A DNA stretch of 64,000 nucleotides from positions 468,842,001-468,906,000 of the forward strand of contig CM028136.1 of NCBI GenBank assembly GCA_016271365.2, written 5' to 3'. The position numbers were made by a program, and so were the translations under genes. Under the pieces are notes generated by a model that was given only the letters and a program-made list of their open reading frames with translations, did no database searches and was not told the DNA's origin. The DNA is from Neoceratodus forsteri (Eukaryota; Chordata; Ceratodontiformes; Ceratodontidae). Below are positions 55,448 through 64,000 of this stretch, in pieces. Position 1 is the first letter of the stretch. Every line of letters begins with the position of its first letter.

Positions 55448-55985
55448 AACTGTCCCCTGGTTCCTGTTCTCTTCACTCAAGGAACCACTGCACTTTTATC
55501 ATCCCTCATCCATGCTCCTCTGCTGGGAAATATATCTTCTTCTATTGACTTCCCTCATTCTGGAAGCAACTCACCTCCTCCATCTGACACTCCCCTTCCC
55601 CTGGATCTCTTTGGAACCAGTTAATACTCCAGTCCCTTCCCATCTGTTCCTGTTACCTTTCCCCTTCACAATTAATCAGATGTAACGCTGTGGTTATTCA
55701 CCGGGTTTTACTGCCACCCACGAATGTGCACTTTTCAGTGTTCTTTTGTGCTGTATCACACTGTATTCTCTGCATATTTAAGTTGTGCATTTATTCTAGC
55801 TTGCACAAATTTTATTGTTACTGATGTTTTTAAAATGATGTATTGTACTGCTGTTCTTCCTCTGTATACCGTCCCCTGGATCACACCTGGAAACAAGCTT
55901 CAGCTCAATGTGCCTTTCTGGTTACCAATTTTTCAAATACATAAAATAAATGAAAATCATTATCCACACATTTCCAGTAACCTGC
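55448..55985 (+). mobile_element. LINE A, piece 4 (C-terminal remnant and 3' UTR)
   Basis: It opens with codons that fit the end of LINE A ORF2 (Ser/Leu-rich, ...LPLDLFGTS, stop). It then has a C/T-rich block, and a tail with caagcttcagctcaatgtgc, tggttaccaatttttcaaat and acataaaataaatg. With pieces 1-3 it completes one LINE. Confidence 0.6.
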
Positions 55986-56302
55986 AGATATTAAAAAAAT
56001 AATTTCATTTGACTATGAACAAGTGTGACAGTTTTTCACATGTATTTAAGCAATTCAGCTTTCATACATGTTGCTTTTTTATCTTATTAAATACTGGATT
56101 CTTATCTGAAGCTGTAGCCAAATGAATTTGATGTGTCTTCTTACAAAGTCTCTTGAAAACAAGGTGACATGTCTCCAGCAATCTCTTCTTGTTAAACATA
56201 TACATTAAGAATCAGAGTATTGTCACATCCACCCTCAGGAGAAAGGGAAAAATAAAAGTTTTTTACCAAGTGGGAGAGGCCTTAAATCAATCATGCTAAA
56301 AC

Positions 56303-56361
56303 AGGAGAATCAGATTGGAATAAACAGGCCCACCCACCATAATATCATATATTTATATATA
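56303..56361. repeat. inverted repeat arm, left
   Basis: aggagaatcagattggaata and aacaggcccacccaccataa followed by tatcatatattta. It matches 57490-57547 in inverted orientation with very few differences. Confidence 0.85.
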
Positions 56362-56640
56362 ATTACTGGTCATCAATTTTTTTAATGGGATGACCAAGTT
56401 GATATTTGCCATAATAACCCGCTGGTTATTACGACATTCACGTGCTGTGTCTGTCAGAACATAGCACTCCCTCATTGGCTCTCTGCTCTCTATGTGGGTG
56501 GGCTTAAAAAATTCGAAAACATGGTGGCTCCATCTCCCAGTTACCGAGGAGCTGCCACCAGCACCCACCAAACGCGTCTTGCTTGGTAATTTGTGTGCGT
56601 TTTTTACAATTTTACTCAGTAGCTACCTCTGCATTTAAAA
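56362..56640. promoter_or_regulatory. relatively CpG-rich segment, possible promoter
   Basis: CpGs cluster here (tacgac, cacgtg, ttcgaa, accgagg, aacgcgtc) compared with depleted surroundings. A CCAAT-type attgg and a cacgtg E-box are present. The segment could be an active or recently silenced promoter, or part of a young repeat. Confidence 0.3.
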
Positions 56641-56645
56641 TAACG

Positions 56646-56742
56646 ATGTATCCGGTTGATCCTGCACTTAGCCCACATCGGACAGAGCCAGTGCAAGCCA
56701 TAACGGTTCCGTGGGTGACTTCGGGGATCCCAACTGCAAACT
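56646..56742 (+). CDS. candidate first coding exon (uncertain)
   Basis: ATG at 56646 opens a frame starting MYPVDPALSPHRTEPVQAIT. The frame ends at AACT|GTAAGT, a consensus splice donor at 56743. It sits just downstream of the CpG-rich segment, so it might be a host first exon. The opposite strand also has an open frame (56612-56797) preceded by a pyrimidine tract and ACAG, so a minus-strand last exon is equally possible. I do not recognise either peptide. Its position between inverted repeat arms argues for caution. Confidence 0.25.
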
Positions 56743-56852
56743 GTAAGTAAAAACAAACACGTGCAGAAATGGCAATAAATAAATAAAAGGCTAACAAAAG
56801 GGGAAGTAGGGAGGCAGAGACTGACTGAGTGAGTGAATGAGTGAGTGTAGTG

Positions 56853-56854
<2 letters not shown>

Positions 56855-56886
<32 letters not shown>
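56855..56886. repeat. (GT)n microsatellite
   Basis: GT dinucleotide run preceded by a gagt-rich stretch. Confidence 0.92.
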
Positions 56887-56888
<2 letters not shown>

Positions 56889-56985
56889 CACGCCTTTAAC
56901 AGTGACGGTTCAGAAGGCTGACTGGGAAAAAATTGCTGACCAGCAATTATATAAAATAAAAGATGGGAAAGTATAGTAAAACCGA

Positions 56986-57078
56986 TTTAATGTACACCTC
57001 AGTGGGATGCTTTAATAAACCCCTCGGGCTTCACCCTCGGGGTTTATGTAGCATCCCACACCTCCGGTGTACATTAAA
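56986..57078. repeat. 93-bp palindrome with GC-rich core
   Basis: The left end tttaatgtacacc pairs with the right end ggtgtacattaaa. Inner tgggatgct/agcatccca, ataaacccc/ggggtttat and a cctcggg/ccctcgg core pair around a short loop. Asymmetric bulges are small. It looks like a MITE or an element-internal hairpin. Confidence 0.85.
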
Positions 57079-57157
57079 TTCTTGTATCACATACTTACCC
57101 ATCCATTATTCTCTATTTACTATCTTTCTTTATGACATTCAGATTTATTTTCCTATA

Positions 57158-57186
57158 TTTCGGGGTACAAAGAACCCCTTCATCAG
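57158..57186 (-). ncRNA. hammerhead-like motif, left of the pair
   Basis: On the minus strand CTGATGA, then A, then a 5-bp stem GGGGT/ACCCC with a 7-nt loop, then GAAA. The conserved core blocks and a proper stem II are present. An extra or mispaired A follows the first block. Stems I and III are not established. Confidence 0.5.
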
Positions 57187-57421
57187 AGAATTGGTTTTCT
57201 TTTTTTAAACACCTTTCTCTGGTGTAATTTGTTACTGCGTAGGAACAGAGGTGCTACATGAGGAAGCCTATAAAAAGGAAGGTGAATTACCTGGTAAAAA
57301 GAAGTATAAAGCTTCCTATAAAAGACCCTCATACGTCTCTGCAGGAAAATCCTAGAAAATTAACTACAAGAATTATGAAATTATACCAGAAAAAGGTGTT
57401 TGAAAAAAGAAAACCAGTTCC

Positions 57422-57450
57422 CTGATGAAGGGGTTCTTTGTACCCTGAAA
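57422..57450 (+). ncRNA. hammerhead-like motif, right of the pair
   Basis: CTGATGA, AGGG...CCCT stem II, GAAA. The A-U closing pair makes this copy closer to the canonical hammerhead core than the left one. Stem III is not evident. Confidence 0.5.
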
Positions 57451-57489
57451 TGTAGGAGAATAAATCTGTAAGTCTTAAAAAGAGATAAT

Positions 57490-57547
57490 AAATATAAATA
57501 TATGATATTATGGTGAGTGGGCCTGTTTATTCCAATCTGATTCTCCT
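57490..57547. repeat. inverted repeat arm, right
   Basis: Partner of 56303-56361. Confidence 0.85.
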
Positions 57548-59699
57548 AAGTATATACATTAAATGAAAAAACTAGCAGCATATTGTTTTTCAGAGAGATC
57601 ATATTTTGGCATTTTATCAACATACCTTTAATTATTCATAAGATTTTAAACAATAGTATCCCTCATGGTCCATATTTGTAAGTGGTCTTAAAAATGTACA
57701 TGTTTAATACTTATTTAGGAAGAAGGTGACGTGTCAGATCTTTTTATTTTAATGTGTTAGCTAGATGATATTATACATATTTAACACATATGTCTAGTGC
57801 ATATCCCGTTATAAAAAAATCTGTATTTATTTAACCCTGCAGCATTAATTGATTACTCATCTGGTTTTCTTAGCTACAGTATGATTATAATTAGGTGCCT
57901 GTTTAGGTAGCATAGCAACTAATGGTGTAATGCTGCAACTACGTCCAAATTAACTTCAATTTAAATGCTTTTTAACTCTGGGGTTTGAGAAATGATTTTG
58001 CTATATGGAAGTCTAAAGGTTATGTCAGTATCAATTGCTCTTCTTCCAGGACTAACTGTATATTGATATTTCTCCTTCTTCTTCTTCTTCTTTTTTTTTT
58101 ACAATGTGTCCAGTTTCTCCTTGTAAGATAGTTTGTTAAATGCTGAGTGTGGATCATTTAAAGGGCATCTGACCAAGCAGTAGTTTTGTTAAGAGGTACT
58201 TTAGATGGAATATACTGATGCTTTTGGCACTGTATTTGTATGGATGAACCTTTTCCACTTGCAGTCTTTCTTCAATACGTTTTCTTCCCTGTGAAAGCCA
58301 AGACTGTATTCAAAAACCCACACAATGGCTGCATCAGTTCAGTTAAAACAAATTAAACAAATCATAGGTGTGTGTGTACATGAGACATGATGAACAATGA
58401 TGCATATTTGTGTGGAAGGAAAGAAATTACATTTGTAAAAATATTTTCAAAGATATAGTCTATACCCAATGGGATAGCAACAGCCCTGAAATGTATTGGA
58501 AAGGAAATCAATAGCACCTGATACTGTTTAGTATGCAGAGACCAATGTAGCTCTAGGTAGCACTGAATGAGCACAGCTAGGAAGCTACAGTACAGTTTGA
58601 GTTCTGCCAGTTACAATTGGTATGAGCATCAAACTCTGCACATAGTATGATATCCAAGCACAGGGAGGATGTCAGTGAATTAAAAAAAGGAAAACTTTAT
58701 AAGCAAGTACACCATATATATTATTTGTATTATCTTCCACATCATCATCATCATCATCATCTTGTATATAAAAAATATATACTTTGCTAATCTGTTTTCT
58801 TCCTTGATTTTCAAATGCATTCATGATACAACATGAAAATAACATTCCATCTCACTGAAAAAGATCAGAATATTAAAATAATGTGTCTCAGATCATTAAT
58901 GTTGTTAATTAGACCATGCCCAGTATTCATCATATTTGCATGGCAAAAGTAAGAACTGCCTGTGTCAGGCTTATAAGCTTTGCCTTGATCATAAAACCTA
59001 AACTGTTCATATTAATATTTTGAAATATCCCTTGAGTCTCATTTACTCCTTGAATGCCCAGCATCTATAAACTCATTTAAATCTGTGTCTACCATGGTAA
59101 AAAAAAAAAGATTATTAAAACCAATCAGTCTTTGTAAAATGCTATTACTGTAAATAAGATGCAGATGCAGCCTAAACTGATTTACTGAATTACACAATAA
59201 TGACATGCTTTTCTAGCATATTCATTAACAACTTAAAATCTTTCAGTTGGGGGGCACAGCCAGCAGCTGAGTGGTAGACACATGTTTAATTGTAGCTCCT
59301 GCTGTTGGATTTTTCTTTTATTATTTTTACAGCATTAAAGTCTACAGTTTGGAGAAGAATTTTGCTTAAACAGTAGTGGTTACGCTAAGCATCAAGTGGA
59401 ATGAGTTTTACCAGCCATGGTAATGGGAAACTGAAAGATTGATAGCACAACCCCTGGCGACACAATACCTTAAGCCCAAGCCTGGGCAGCAACAGCAGGG
59501 TCCTGAACAGCTGAGGCCTCCACAGGATGGGTGGCTCTCAGAAATCTCAGGACAGTAAAGACGTCAAATACTCCTTGCAGTAATTGTTCAAGGCCACACA
59601 GAGTCTCAAAAAAAAATTTGAGTCTTTTACTAATTGAGTAGTCTTGGTGGAGACTTATGAACATACAGAAATAGCCTACAGGGTCATAATATCATACAC
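57548..59699. other. unassigned 2.1-kb AT-rich stretch
   Basis: It contains a (CTT)n run near 58074-58090 and a (CAT)n run near 58740-58760. Otherwise I see no gene, terminal repeat or tandem repeat. Confidence 0.5.
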
Positions 59700-59750
59700 T
59701 GAATTGCATACGACATTATAGCTAACCTGGAATAGCACTGTACGAGACAG

Positions 59751-59800
59751 CGAGTGGTGCAATACTGTGAATACTGCTGTACGTGGTATTGCACCCTCGC
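59751..59800. repeat. hairpin upstream of tRNA-like sequence
   Basis: ggtgcaatac (about 59756) pairs with gtattgcacc (about 59785) around 20 bases. Confidence 0.6.
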
Positions 59801-59854
59801 ACTATCCCCAGGCAGAGAATAAGACCTCTGCTGTGACAGGGTTCCATTGAGCTG

Positions 59855-59945
59855 CTGCCTTGGCTCAATGGACTGAGCCATTGCAACAAGGAACCCAGGT
59901 ATTGCATCTGGGACTGGGTTTGATTCCCCAATCCCAGAACATTTA
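59855..59945 (+). mobile_element. tRNA-like sequence (SINE head or tRNA pseudogene)
   Basis: A-box TGGCTCAATGGACTGAGC and B-box GGTTTGATTCC are both close to consensus, about 45 nt apart. The acceptor-stem halves do not pair well. The sequence continues into GC-rich inverted words (ggagggggg, ccccccataa) up to 60170, so a tRNA-derived SINE is likelier than a tRNA gene. Confidence 0.55.
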
Positions 59946-60177
59946 ATTTTGTTTTGCACTTTAGTGCGATTTCACTGAAACCCCCCTCCCCAGAGTTGAG
60001 AATCTTTAGTGGAGGGGGGTTCTGGGGTGTAGCCCCCCATAACAGGGGATGCGGGGGTGGAGCCTCCCAAAAAAGAGTTATGCCACATATAAAGAATTGT
60101 GCTGTATTGGCAGCACAATTTTTTCCTGCGGCATAATGTTGTGCAACATTATGACCCTGTGCCCAAAAATGGCCAGC

Positions 60178-60590
60178 AGAAAAAGGTCATAAGGTCTATT
60201 TAGTCTGCTTGAGTTTACAGACCCTTCCACACCAACTGAGGGATCTGCTCCCCTTCCCACTTCTTCTCCTTCAATGTCACTCCTCCCTCCCACCTTTCCC
60301 CCCTCCATGCTATTTTCCCTTTTACCCTGCCCCAGTCTCTTGTGAAGCTGTCTACAGTCTTCAGTGAGATAACTTCCTCTGGCAACTCATTCCACTTTGC
60401 CACCACCCTCTCACTGAAAAAGTGTCTCCTCATTTTCCTCTTGAAGTGTCTCCCTACCAGTCTGAGGCAGTGGTCCCTAGTGGTTCAGTTTCCACTAAGG
60501 CTGAAGAGGCTCTCTGGTCACTTAGTTGAAACCCCTAAGGTATTTATAAGTTTTGATCATGTCACTCCTGTCCCTTCTGTTGGTTCCATG
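60178..60590 (-). pseudogene. CR1 C-terminal and 3' fragment, minus strand
   Basis: Tail motif gtctatttagtctgcttgag at the 3' end. The coding frame 60215-60433 reads FFSERVVAKWNELPEEVISL, and an upstream RDRSDMIKTYKYLRGF remnant runs to 60590. The next upstream codons of this LINE are found at 61100, so the copy is split by an insertion. Confidence 0.75.
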
Positions 60591-61098
60591 TCATAACAGT
60601 AACTGTGGAAAGGCAGTCATCATTAGGACGCATGTACATTGGCAAAAATCTATTTCGGTGATGTACACCCCCAGTGCACAACAAAAGGGTGCCAGAGACT
60701 TAGGATTTTCTTTGTTATGTGGGGGGCTGTGCCCCTGTACGTTCCCCATGGGGGGGCTTTGCCCCCCACACCCCCTTAATAAAGGATTCTCAACTCCAAG
60801 GGGGTCCATGTCGGGGGGTGCAAAACCTTAAAAAAAAATTGGAGCTGGGTGCAACGAAATGTACATGTGCCTGGACCCGAACCCAGCACCTTCGGAACCC
60901 CAGCCCACCATACCACGGGGCCAGCTCAGCAGCCCACCATGGCACCATGCCTCACAAACCCTCCCTCTTCTTCTGCCCCTCACTCAGCGTGTTCGCTCCC
61001 CCCCCTGCGCACATGTAGATGTAGCAACATCCTGTCGCTATATGCATGAACCCCCCCATCCGGTCACCCTCCCTAGTCGGTAGCCCTGTCGACATGTG
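60591..61098 (-). mobile_element. insertion with tRNA-derived SINE head, splitting CR1
   Basis: On the minus strand, A-box-like TGGCCCCGTGG (about 60915-60925) and B-box-like GGTTCGGGTCC (about 60880-60890) form a SINE head. Downstream (towards 60600) come a T-run (plus-strand aaaaaaaaatt, 60831-60841) and G/C inverted words such as ggggggctgtgcccc and ggggggctttgccccccac. CR1 reading is interrupted exactly here. Confidence 0.55.
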
Positions 61099-61430
61099 CT
61101 ACAATTGAGTCGCCCTTTTTGAAAGTGCCCAATCATAGTCGCCTATCTCACAGGCTACCCTTCTATCCCCCAGAGGGTACATGATGAGATCTCTGAGTCC
61201 CTCCTCATAAGGCTTCCCTTGTTGTCCCTGGATCATCTTGGTCACCCTTTTCTGTACCGTCTCAAGCAAGGTGATGTCTTTCTTCAGATAAGGGCTCCAG
61301 TACTGCACACTGCACTCCAGATGTGGCCAAACCAGTGAACTGTACAGTAGCAGGATGATCTCTGCCTTCCTACTGGTTATTCCCATGGCTATACATCCCA
61401 GCATTTGATTAGCTTTACTGCTGCTCTCTT
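61099..61430 (-). pseudogene. CR1 connection-domain fragment, minus strand
   Basis: Right to left: ANQMLGCIAMGITSRKAEII, HLECSVQYWSPYLKKDITLL, VTKMIQGQQGKPYEEGLRDL and MYPLGDRR. This is immediately upstream, in protein terms, of the fragment at 60178-60590. The right edge is cut by the next CR1 copy. Confidence 0.8.
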
Positions 61431-62040
61431 ATATAGACACATAGATACATAGACTTTGTCAGCAAATAAAGAGCACCTGACCCATCTTGTCTGCCCATTT
61501 GTTTTGCCTTTTACTTATGCTGTAGACTGTAGTTGATCTGAGGCTTTTCTACTCATACCTTTTTCTAGGGTTCCCTTGTGTGCATCCCATGCATTTTTGA
61601 ATTCCTCCACCTTTTCTGCCTCTACCAACCCTGCAGGGAGGCTGTTCCAAGCATCCACCACCCTCTCTAAAAAGAAATACTTCCTCACATTACCCCTGAT
61701 TTTTCCTCCCTCCAACTTCATCTCATGTTCCCTAGTTCCTGTCCATCTTCTTTTCTGAAAGATGCTACCCTCCATTACCTTATTGATACCTTTAAGGTAT
61801 TTATATGTTTCTATCATGTCTCCCTTCTCTCTTCATGTCTATAGATGATACATATTGAGGTCTTTCAGCTTCTCCTCATATGACATCTGGTGCAGCCCCT
61901 GTACCATTTTTGTAGCCCTTCTTTGGACTGCCTCCAATCTGTCTATTTCATTCCTGAGATGCGGCCTCCAAAACTGGACACTGTACTCCAGATGAGGTCT
62001 CAGTAATGATCTGTATAGTGGTATCACCACCTCCTTTTTA
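61431..62040 (-). pseudogene. CR1 3' fragment, second copy, minus strand
   Basis: 3' end at about 61435 (cttgtctgcccatttg tail). Coding 61515-61817: MIETYKYLKGINKVMEGSIF, FFLERVVDAWNSLPAGLVEA. Coding 61839-62063: KKEVVIPLYRSLLRPHLEYS, RATKMVQGLHQMSYEEKLKD. 5' truncated near 62035. It lies tandem to the previous CR1 copy. Confidence 0.8.
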
Positions 62041-62390
62041 TGTTTGCTTGCGCACATGCACAAGAAACATTATGTGGCAGCTTAGGAGAGAAGCGGGTTG
62101 TGGAGGAGTGACACTGTGGCAGCCAACGGAGGCACTGCATTTGGGGGCTTGGCACTGGTGGACCAATGGAGGCACAGTGTACTGATGACACTGGCTTTCA
62201 AAAGTGCCACCAAGTGGTAACATGTTCGCTGCAGCAATCAGGGGCCGCCTCATCATTGCAGCATCAGCCATTCCGCTGCAATGAGAGAGAGACCTGTCAT
62301 TGCTAGGCAGAATGTTGCCCAGTGTAATATTGTTTGTGAACACGGTGGCAAGCCGTACGCCATGTTACAAAGCAATAGATGCTAATTAGA
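62041..62390. other. unassigned stretch
   Basis: Non-coding, with repeated 'aatggaggcac' words (about 62128 and 62165). No defined element. Confidence 0.4.
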
Positions 62391-62670
62391 GGGTGCCAAT
62401 CCCCTCAGCATCATGTACCGCCCCCAAATCAGTTTTTGTTTGCTGACGGGGCCCCCAATCCCTGTCAGCTTCATTTCCTCCCTGTGTAAGTTGCCAATGG
62501 GGGAGCCCACTATCCGTTGGCATAATGTCCCCCCAAAAAACGTTGGTTTTGAGCCAAGAGGGTGCCCAATCCCCCTCTGCTCTTGCCCCCTGTATGTGCC
62601 GATGGGGGTGGGTGCCCAATCCCCCGTCAGCTACAGCCCCCCTAACAAACACACTTGGGTGGCATGCTGG
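62391..62670. repeat. degenerate minisatellite, about 50-60 bp units
   Basis: Five units beginning with variants of gggtgcccaatccccc(g/t)cagc (near 62391, 62448, 62500, 62560 and 62608). Each is followed by a C-rich block. Divergence between units is high. Confidence 0.6.
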
Positions 62671-62944
62671 GAACCCACCCCAGCGTGCCAAATATCCCTG
62701 TGAGGAAAAAATCATCCTGCAATGTTTTTTTTCCCCCCTGTAAATCAGAAAACGGTCCCTTGTTGAGTCTGGTGGCCCCACCCCCCAACCCGTGCCCACC
62801 CTCTGTGCACCCTGCCTCCCCACACCTCCCGCTCACCCCATACTTACCTCCAGAGCTCAGCACGATGATCTTAGGTGGACCGGAAACACGTCTGCACTCT
62901 TCAAAGCCGACCACGGAACTGAAGAAATGCCGGTAAGCTGTATA
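62671..62944. other. unassigned C-rich stretch
   Basis: C-rich sequence between the minisatellite and the satellite. No frame with a recognisable domain. Confidence 0.4.
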
Positions 62945-64000
62945 ATGGCATAAATAGGTTTTTTTTCAACTTTGTTGCATATCTCAGGTATTTTGGGGGA
63001 TTTTGCCACCAAATTTTCAACATGAGATTATTGGGACCCCTCCTCATGAGTTCAGCAACTGTTATGGTGTTATTCAGTCCTGAAAGGTGATTTTGCGGTC
63101 ACTGTATGGAATTGCCTTTTGGTACTGATTAACGGAATGACAGTGCCAGTGTTCATGAGGTGGCCTATCAAAAAGTCTATGTTGCATATTTGGTGGAAAA
63201 AATCTAAGAAATTATTGTTTTATGAGCATGCGTTGCGCAATAGCTATGCTCACTCTTAACGTAGCAAATCTGCAATATTTTCACTCCAGATTTTCAACAT
63301 TGCCATTTTTCCACACCTCCTTATGAACAGCACAGCTGTTATTTTTCACATCCTGGCCAAAATGTGTTTTCGCTCTTCCAGTGCAGAATAGCGTGGTCGC
63401 TGTGGGAAGTCAGTGTTTGGGACAGATTAAGAAAACCACAATGACACTGTTCGTTAGCAAAGGTCCTAAAATGCCTATGTTGAAATTTTTGTGATGAAAG
63501 TCCGTAAAATGACTGTGTTATGAGCGTGTATTACGCAGTTTCTATGCACACTCGTAGCTTCGCACATTTGCAGTATATTCACTCCAGATTTTCAACATTG
63601 CCATTTTTCCACACCTCCTTATGAACAGTACAGCTGTCATTTTTCACATTCTTGCTAAAATGTGTTTTCAGACTTCCAGTGCAGAATAGCACGGTTGCTG
63701 TGGGAAATCAGTGTTCAGGACACATTAAGAAAATCACACTGACACTGTTCATTAGCAGAGGTCCTAAAATGCCTATGTTGAAAATGTTGTGACAAAAGTC
63801 CATAGAATGACTGTGTTACAAGCGTGCATTGCATAGTTTCCACGCACACTCATAACTTCGCACATTTGTAATATTGTCCCTCCAGATTTTCAACATTGCC
63901 ATTTTTCCACACCTCCTTATGAACAGTACAGCTGTCATTTTTCACATCCTGGCTGAAATGTGTTTTTGCACTTCCAGCGCAGAATAGCACGGTCGCTGTG
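62945..64000. repeat. satellite DNA, 298-bp period
   Basis: The anchor ccagattttcaaca occurs at 63286, 63584 and 63882, both spacings 298 bp. A second anchor, cttccag(t/c)gcagaatag, occurs at 63375, 63673 and 63971. A more diverged first unit begins near 63009. The array reaches the window edge, so its full length is unknown. No gene lies within the unit. Confidence 0.92.

Larger units (their letters stand above)
57141..57475. repeat. inverted pair of PLE-like termini
   Basis: The block at 57141-57215 (agatttattttcctatattt ... ttggttttcttttttt) is repeated inverted at 57395-57475. The intervening 180 bp holds no gene. Both blocks contain gatgaaggggttctttgtac followed by GAAA, as at PLE ends. 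Confidence 0.75.

Noticed and set aside
59855..59945. Functional tRNA gene
   Set aside because: A and B boxes are good, but the acceptor stem does not pair and GC-rich repeat sequence follows with no Pol III terminator at the right place.
62945..64000. CRISPR array
   Set aside because: The repeat is a contiguous 298-bp satellite unit without unique spacers, and the genome is eukaryotic.

Overview
This is vertebrate nuclear DNA made almost entirely of mobile-element remains. I found no intact protein-coding gene, rRNA gene or CRISPR array. The mix comprises CR1-, L2- and L1-type LINEs, LINEs with a 2A-like N-terminus, Penelope-like elements (PLEs), hAT-like foldback elements, tRNA-derived SINEs and a provirus with env. 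Together with dense nesting, it suggests a large non-mammalian vertebrate genome such as an amphibian, a lungfish or another basal lineage. The species cannot be fixed from the sequence alone. Every coding region is broken by stops or frameshifts and is called a pseudogene.

Layout. 0.3-5.0 kb: two PLE copies head to head, forming arms of about 2 kb, with a 585-bp tRNA-type SINE inserted near the hinge. 5.0-6.8 kb: a minus-strand LINE split by an insertion that carries a 61-71-bp minisatellite. 7.0-10.5 kb: a nearly complete ORF2 of a second LINE ('LINE C'). 10.5-13.9 kb: a CR1 scrap, a GT microsatellite and unassigned sequence. 13.9-18.9 kb: two oppositely oriented CR1 relics, each interrupted by a foldback element with hAT-like ends and 8-bp target duplications. 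19.4-22.6 kb: the best CR1 copy, from 5' leader to its 3' tail. 23.7-25.7 kb: a possible transposase scrap, a cluster of four hairpins and a 195-bp foldback. 26.2-28.2 kb: three tandem tRNA-headed units, the first split by a CR1 copy.

28.3-56.0 kb is one nested complex. A host LINE ('LINE A') of roughly 4-5 kb is broken into four pieces by a 5'-truncated LINE ('LINE B'), an 11-kb provirus and an L2. The provirus itself contains a LINE C tail and a 430-bp PLE-like insert. The L2 contains a full-length L1 of 6.85 kb. LINE A also carries a 105-bp perfect-type palindrome. Target duplications at the provirus (4 bp) and the L1 (16 bp) and continuation of reading across the breaks give the order of events.

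56.3-57.5 kb is a compound inverted-repeat region that includes a GC-rich palindrome and a relatively CpG-rich segment that could be a host first exon. 59.7-62.0 kb holds tRNA-like and SINE sequence inside broken CR1 copies. 62.4-62.7 kb is a short minisatellite. From about 62.95 kb to the window edge runs a 298-bp-period satellite.

The elements do not form a pathway. The window records successive insertions, and the relative ages can be read from who interrupts whom.
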